In this document: piece by piece, positions 60,448-64,000 of the stretch
Layout of the letters: each line of letters begins with the position of its first letter
Position numbering within the stretch: the stretch's first letter is position 1
Source: Rugamonas fusca
Lineage (GTDB): Bacteria > Pseudomonadota > Gammaproteobacteria > Burkholderiales > Burkholderiaceae_D
Assembly: GCF_014042365.1 (NCBI RefSeq)
Contig: NZ_JACEZS010000001.1
Location: 124,001 to 188,000, forward strand
DNA: 64,000 nucleotides
Direction of reading: 5' to 3'
Program-made: the position numbers and the translations under genes
Notes under the pieces: model-generated
Databases searched by the model: none
Seen by the model: the letters and a program-made list of their open reading frames with translations, nothing else
What the model was told of the DNA's origin: nothing

Positions 60448-61176
60448 GTGATCATCGACTGCCATTGCCACGCCGGACCGGGCGACGGCTTGACCGGCCC
60501 CTGGGATGCCAATGCGGGGCTGGAGCGTTACTTGCGGCGGGCTGCGCGTGCGGGCATCGGGCGCAGTGTGCTGTTCGCGGCGTTTCACTCGGATTATGCG
60601 CGGGCCAACCGCGCCGTGGCTCGCATCGTGGCCAGCGCGCCCCAGCGGCTGCTCGGCTTCGCCTTCGTGCACGCCACACGCGACCGGGGGCGCATCCGCG
60701 CCATGTTGCGCGAGGCGGTGGAACAGTTCGGTTTTGTGGGCGTCAAATTGCATCGCCACGACGCGCGCATCAGCGGCGAAGTGTGCGACGCGGCCCGTGC
60801 CTTCCGCCTGCCCGTGCTGTACGACCCGGTGGGCGAGGTGGCGGTGGCCGAGTTGCTGGCGCAGGATTACCCGGACGTCGATTTCATCCTGCCCCACCTG
60901 GGCAGCTTCGCCGACGACTGGAGCGCGCAACTGGCCATGATCGACCAGCTGGTCCGGCATCCGAACATCTACACCGACACGGCCGGCATCCGCCGGTTCG
61001 ACCTGCTCCAGCAGGCCGTGCGGCGGGCCGGCGCACGCAAGGTGCTGTTCGGGTCCGACGGGCCGTGGCTGCATCCGGGCCTTGAACTGCACAAGATACG
61101 CCTGCTTGGATTGTCGCAGGAAGATGAAAGCCTGATCCTGGGGGATAACCTGCGGCGCTTGTGCCGGCTCGCCTGA
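60448..61176 (+). CDS. TIM-barrel amidohydrolase (amidohydrolase_2/ACMSD-like)
   Basis: The start is GTG 60448, giving 242 residues that begin MIIDCHCHAG, with the HxH metal pair at His6 and His8. Further ligands follow the family order: FVGVKLHRHD, ILPHLGSF (His), TDTAG and LFGSDGPWL (Asp near 205). The family includes decarboxylases and hydrolases acting on aromatic or lactone substrates. It is the last gene of the operon and meets the sigma-54 activator gene convergently (33 nt between stops). The substrate is unknown. Confidence 0.82.
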   Translation: MIIDCHCHAGPGDGLTGPWDANAGLERYLRRAARAGIGRSVLFAAFHSDYARANRAVARIVASAPQRLLGFAFVHATRDRGRIRAMLREAVEQFGFVGVKLHRHDARISGEVCDAARAFRLPVLYDPVGEVAVAELLAQDYPDVDFILPHLGSFADDWSAQLAMIDQLVRHPNIYTDTAGIRRFDLLQQAVRRAGARKVLFGSDGPWLHPGLELHKIRLLGLSQEDESLILGDNLRRLCRLA

Positions 61177-61209
61177 CCGGAAGCGGGTGCGCATACAGCC
61201 ATGGTTCGC

Positions 61210-62583
61210 TCAAGGCTGGCGACCATCGGCGGGACGCGCCTTGCGGCGTATTTGCAGCGCGCGGTCCGTCACGCCCAGCCGCTGGGCCGCGCGCTGGTTG
61301 CTGCCGCCCTCCTGTTCCAGCACGATGCGGATCGCCGTGTCGGCGCTGGCCTGGGTAATGCGGGCCAGGCTCATGCCCTGGTCCAGCGCGTGGCGGATCG
61401 CGCCCGCGAAGGCAGCGTCCGGCCACGGCGCGGCCAGCGTTGCGGCGCATGGCGCGCGCTCATCGGGCGGCACGGCGCCCGGTGTGATGGGGCCGCAGCC
61501 GCAATGGCGGTGCCACAGCCGGGCCACCGTCTGGCGCAGCTCACGCACGTTGCCGGGATAGTCTCGTGTGAGCAGGTAATCGCGCACGGCCGGATCGAGC
61601 TCGCAAACGGGCTGGGGCGCCGCATGGGCGGCAAGGAAGTGCGTCACCAGCGGCAGGATATCGTCGCGCCGTTCGCGCAAGGGCGGCGTGCGGCAACGCC
61701 AGCCGGCGATACGGTACAGCAGATCGGCGCGGAACCGGCCGCAGGCCACGTCCGCTTCGAGGTCGCGGTTGGTGGCGCAGATCAGGCGGAAGTGGCTCGG
61801 CTGCCAGCTGTTGCCGCCCACCCGTTTGTACTTGTGCTCCTGCACTACGCGCAGCAATTGCGCCTGCAGCGGCAGTGGCAGTTCGCCTATCTCGTCCAGG
61901 AACAGCACGCCCTGATCGGCCTGGGCGAAGGCGCCATCGCGCGCGGCGACCGCACCTGTGTAAGCGCCCCGTTCATGGCCGAACAATTCGCTGCCGGCCA
62001 GTTCGGGCGCGAGCGTGGTGCAATCGAGGACGGTCAGCTCGCCCGCGCAGCCGCTGAGCCGGTGGATGGCCTGGGCGATCAAATCCTTCCCGGTGCCTGT
62101 TTCACCCGTGATCAGGACGGATGAGCTGCCGAACGCGGCCACTTCCACCACATCATCGACGAGGGCGCGCCAGATGGCGCTGCGGCCCACGAGCGTCTGG
62201 CGTACCGTGTCCGATGCAGCCAAGCGGGCGACGGCCAGCCGGCGCTGGATACGGGCCAGCAGCGGAGCGGGATCGGCATCTCCGGCCGGCCACCACAGCA
62301 CATCGGCCGCCCCGGCGGCCAGCACGGCCCACGATGAGGCGGCCGGCGGCGGGGTCGCGCCGCACAGCAAGGCGAAGACATGGCCGTCGTCACGTTGCGG
62401 CGCCAGCGCCGCCAGTGGCGTCGGGTCGGCATCGTCCAGCAGCACGATGTGGCAGCCAGGGCCGTCGCCAGCGCTGTCGAGCACGGCAACGCCGGCGCGC
62501 ACCAACCGCGCCGCCAGCAGCGCGGCGCGCTTGGACAGGGCGGGCTGGGCGTGCAGCCATACGGCGGTGGTCGTGGGAATCAT
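61210..62583 (-). CDS. Sigma-54-dependent transcriptional activator
   Basis: ATG 62583 gives 457 residues. The first 130 resemble a degenerate receiver domain without the usual acidic pocket. The AAA+ domain (about 143-375) has Walker A GETGTGKD, the sigma-54 loop GAYTGA (Tyr in place of the usual Phe), Walker B GVLFLDEIGEL and the sensor motif ICATNRDL. A Fis-type HTH closes the protein (NQRAAQRLGVTDRALQIRRK). It most likely activates the -24/-12 promoter at 53559 of the adjoining operon. The signal is unknown. Confidence 0.9.
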   Translation of the reverse strand: MIPTTTAVWLHAQPALSKRAALLAARLVRAGVAVLDSAGDGPGCHIVLLDDADPTPLAALAPQRDDGHVFALLCGATPPPAASSWAVLAAGAADVLWWPAGDADPAPLLARIQRRLAVARLAASDTVRQTLVGRSAIWRALVDDVVEVAAFGSSSVLITGETGTGKDLIAQAIHRLSGCAGELTVLDCTTLAPELAGSELFGHERGAYTGAVAARDGAFAQADQGVLFLDEIGELPLPLQAQLLRVVQEHKYKRVGGNSWQPSHFRLICATNRDLEADVACGRFRADLLYRIAGWRCRTPPLRERRDDILPLVTHFLAAHAAPQPVCELDPAVRDYLLTRDYPGNVRELRQTVARLWHRHCGCGPITPGAVPPDERAPCAATLAAPWPDAAFAGAIRHALDQGMSLARITQASADTAIRIVLEQEGGSNQRAAQRLGVTDRALQIRRKARPADGRQP

Positions 62584-62706
62584 GTCTGTGCCGCAAGCGG
62601 ACTCGCGCGGGCGCACAGTGCACCGGCACGAGGAATCGTGCTGCACTATAGATTGGCCGGCCATGCCCACGTTTGAGGTGTGCCAATAGTGCGCGGCCAA
62701 AAAAAA

Positions 62707-62759
62707 ATCGGGGACGTACCCCAATTTCCATCATGTGAAAATTGGGGTGCGTCCCCGAT
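62707..62759 (-). terminator. Terminator of the decarboxylase gene (GGGGAC/GTCCCC repeat, copy 3)
   Basis: Arms 62707-62727 and 62739-62759 are 21 nt each and pair at 20 of 21 positions around an 11-nt loop. The ends read TCGGGGACG and CGTCCCCGA. On the minus strand, seven T residues (62707-62701) follow, making a strong intrinsic terminator 17 nt past the decarboxylase stop. The words match the repeats at 8016 and 19881. Confidence 0.88.
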
Positions 62760-62775
62760 ATTTGTTTATGCCGGC

Positions 62776-64000
62776 TTACTGTTTGACGCAGTCCACGAAG
62801 TAGCCGCGCTTGCCGTCCACTTCGCGCTTGACCAGGCCGTGCACGTCCGTCTCGAAGCCGGGGAAGCGCTCGTTGAAGTCGCGCGCGAAGCGCAGGTAGT
62901 CGACGATGGTCTTGTTGAAGCGCTCGCCAGGAATGAGCAGCGGGATGCCGGGCGGGTAGGGCGTCAGCAGGATGGACGTGATGCGCCCTTCCAGTTCGTC
63001 GATCGCCACGCGCTCGATCTCGCGGTGCGCCATCTTGGCGAACGCGTCCGACGGCTTCATGGCGGGGATCATGTCCGACAAATACATTTCCGTCGTCAGG
63101 CGTGCCACGTCGTAGGCCTTGTAGAAGTTGTGGATCTGCTGGCACAGGTCGCGCAGGCCCATTTTCTCGTAGACCGGATTGGCCGCCGCGAACTCGGGCA
63201 GGATGCGCCACATTGGCTGGTTCTTGTCGTAGTCGTCCTTGAACTGCTGCAGTGCGGTCAGCAGCGTGTTCCAGCGGCCCTTGGTAATGCCGATGGTGAA
63301 CATGATGAAGAACGAGTACAGGCCGCACTTTTCAATGATCACGCCATGCTCGGCCAGGTACTTGGTGACGATGGAGGCGGGGATACCCGTCTCGGCGAAC
63401 GTGCCATCGAGCGCCAGGCCGGGGTTGACGATGGTAGCCTTGATCGGGTCGAGCATGTTGAAGCCCGGTGCCAGCTTGCCGAAGCCGTGCCAGGTGTCGT
63501 CGGCGCGGATGATCCAGTCCTCGCGCGAACCGATGCCGTCTTCCGCGAAGTGGTCCGGGCCCCACACCTTGAACCACCAATCCTTGCCCCATTCCTCGTC
63601 GATCTTCTTCATGGCGCGGCGGAAGTCCAGCGCTTCGACGATCGATTCTTCCACCAGGGCCGTGCCGCCCGGTGCTTCCATCATGGCCGCGGCCACGTCG
63701 CACGAGGCGATGATGGAGTATTGCGGCGAGGTCGAGGTGTGCATCAGGTAGGCCTCGTTGAAGGCATCCTGGTCCAGCTTGACGGACTCCGATTCGCGCA
63801 CCAGCACCTGCGACGCCTGCGACAGGCCGGCCAGCAGCTTGTGGGTGGACTGGGTCGAGAAGATCATCGACTCCTTGGCGCGCGGACGGTCCTTGCCGAT
63901 GGCGTGCATGTTCTTGTAGAAGTCGTGGAAGGTGGCGTGCGGCAGCCACGCTTCGTCGAAGTGCAGCGTGTCGATCTTACCGTCCAACATTTCGCGCAGC
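62776..64000 (-). CDS. Orn/Lys/Arg decarboxylase (biodegradative type), 3' part
   Basis: The last 408 codons are present and the start lies beyond the right edge. The PLP-binding lysine motif STQSTHKLLAGLSQAS (near visible residues 48-63) follows FDEAWLPHATFHDFY, and the C-terminal domain (LLTPYPPGIPLLIPGERFN) is typical of fold-type I Orn/Lys/Arg decarboxylases. Such enzymes make a polyamine (agmatine, cadaverine or putrescine) from the amino acid and consume a proton, giving acid resistance. The exact substrate cannot be told from this part. Confidence 0.9.
   Translation of the reverse strand, partial: LREMLDGKIDTLHFDEAWLPHATFHDFYKNMHAIGKDRPRAKESMIFSTQSTHKLLAGLSQASQVLVRESESVKLDQDAFNEAYLMHTSTSPQYSIIASCDVAAAMMEAPGGTALVEESIVEALDFRRAMKKIDEEWGKDWWFKVWGPDHFAEDGIGSREDWIIRADDTWHGFGKLAPGFNMLDPIKATIVNPGLALDGTFAETGIPASIVTKYLAEHGVIIEKCGLYSFFIMFTIGITKGRWNTLLTALQQFKDDYDKNQPMWRILPEFAAANPVYEKMGLRDLCQQIHNFYKAYDVARLTTEMYLSDMIPAMKPSDAFAKMAHREIERVAIDELEGRITSILLTPYPPGIPLLIPGERFNKTIVDYLRFARDFNERFPGFETDVHGLVKREVDGKRGYFVDCVKQ

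Noticed and set aside
1..64000. tRNA, rRNA, CRISPR arrays, prophage or integron genes.
   Set aside because: None could be seen: no tRNA-like cloverleaf ends, no regularly spaced repeats and no phage structural genes. A covariance-model scan would be decisive for small RNAs.

Overview
The window reads as chromosomal DNA of a high-G+C betaproteobacterium, most likely of the Massilia/Duganella group (Oxalobacteraceae). The signs are dense G+C-rich coding on both strands, a PEP-CTERM exosortase substrate, betaproteobacterial gene neighbourhoods and a dispersed GGGGAC/GTCCCC inverted repeat. No rRNA, tRNA or CRISPR array is visible. Almost all sequence is coding, and both window ends cut a gene (a LiuC-like hydratase on the left, an Orn/Lys/Arg decarboxylase on the right).

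Layout. 1-2.2 kb: end of a leucine-catabolic liu operon (liuC', liuD). 2.2-4.5 kb: a LysR regulator divergent from a small carboxymuconolactone-decarboxylase/tautomerase/DUF4865 operon, with two tandem LysR-type operators between them. 4.6-7.9 kb: a FecR-like protein, a membrane-bound CxxCH (Tll0287-like) sensor and a Ser/Thr kinase. 8-9.8 kb: a GFA-fold protein, a Crp/Fnr regulator under a perfect FNR box, and a hemerythrin. 9.9-16.8 kb: an acyl-CoA dehydrogenase, TetR, aldehyde dehydrogenase, acyl-CoA ligase and AraC group, plus a small membrane protein. 16.8-21 kb: a purine module (NCS2 permease, 8-oxoguanine deaminase, GntR regulator) with a perfect GntR-type palindrome upstream of the permease. 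21-29 kb: an Xre/RES toxin-antitoxin pair, recJ with its partner gene, a PEP-CTERM protein, lolC-lolD and tatD. 29-33 kb: four uncharacterised envelope genes, including a trypsin-like protease and a lipoprotein.

33.1-37.9 kb: comEC is split after about 153 codons by a 2.36-kb, lower-G+C insertion that carries one large chimeric gene with a tyrosine-recombinase N-terminus. 37.9-40.6 kb: a TetR-controlled DUF1348 gene, a hydrolase and dcd. 40.6-51.7 kb: heavy-metal and envelope-stress systems, namely a QseBC/PmrAB-like two-component pair with a TTAA-repeat box, a complete HME-RND efflux operon (adaptor, pump, DUF3240, TolC-like), and a Cpx-like pair divergent from a Spy/CpxP-like gene with two perfect CpxR boxes between them. 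51.7-53.4 kb: a low-complexity protein and a Tat-type lipoprotein with an intradiol dioxygenase fold.

53.5-62.6 kb is the best candidate for an undescribed system. It is a tightly packed seven-gene operon behind a correctly spaced sigma-54 (-24/-12) promoter. It encodes three paralogous Gly-rich proteins that share an EFE..A.RFVR core and a GRW.R.G..IV tail, a predicted zincin, a 716-residue unknown, a shortened PLP enzyme and a TIM-barrel amidohydrolase. It ends against a convergent sigma-54 activator that probably drives it.
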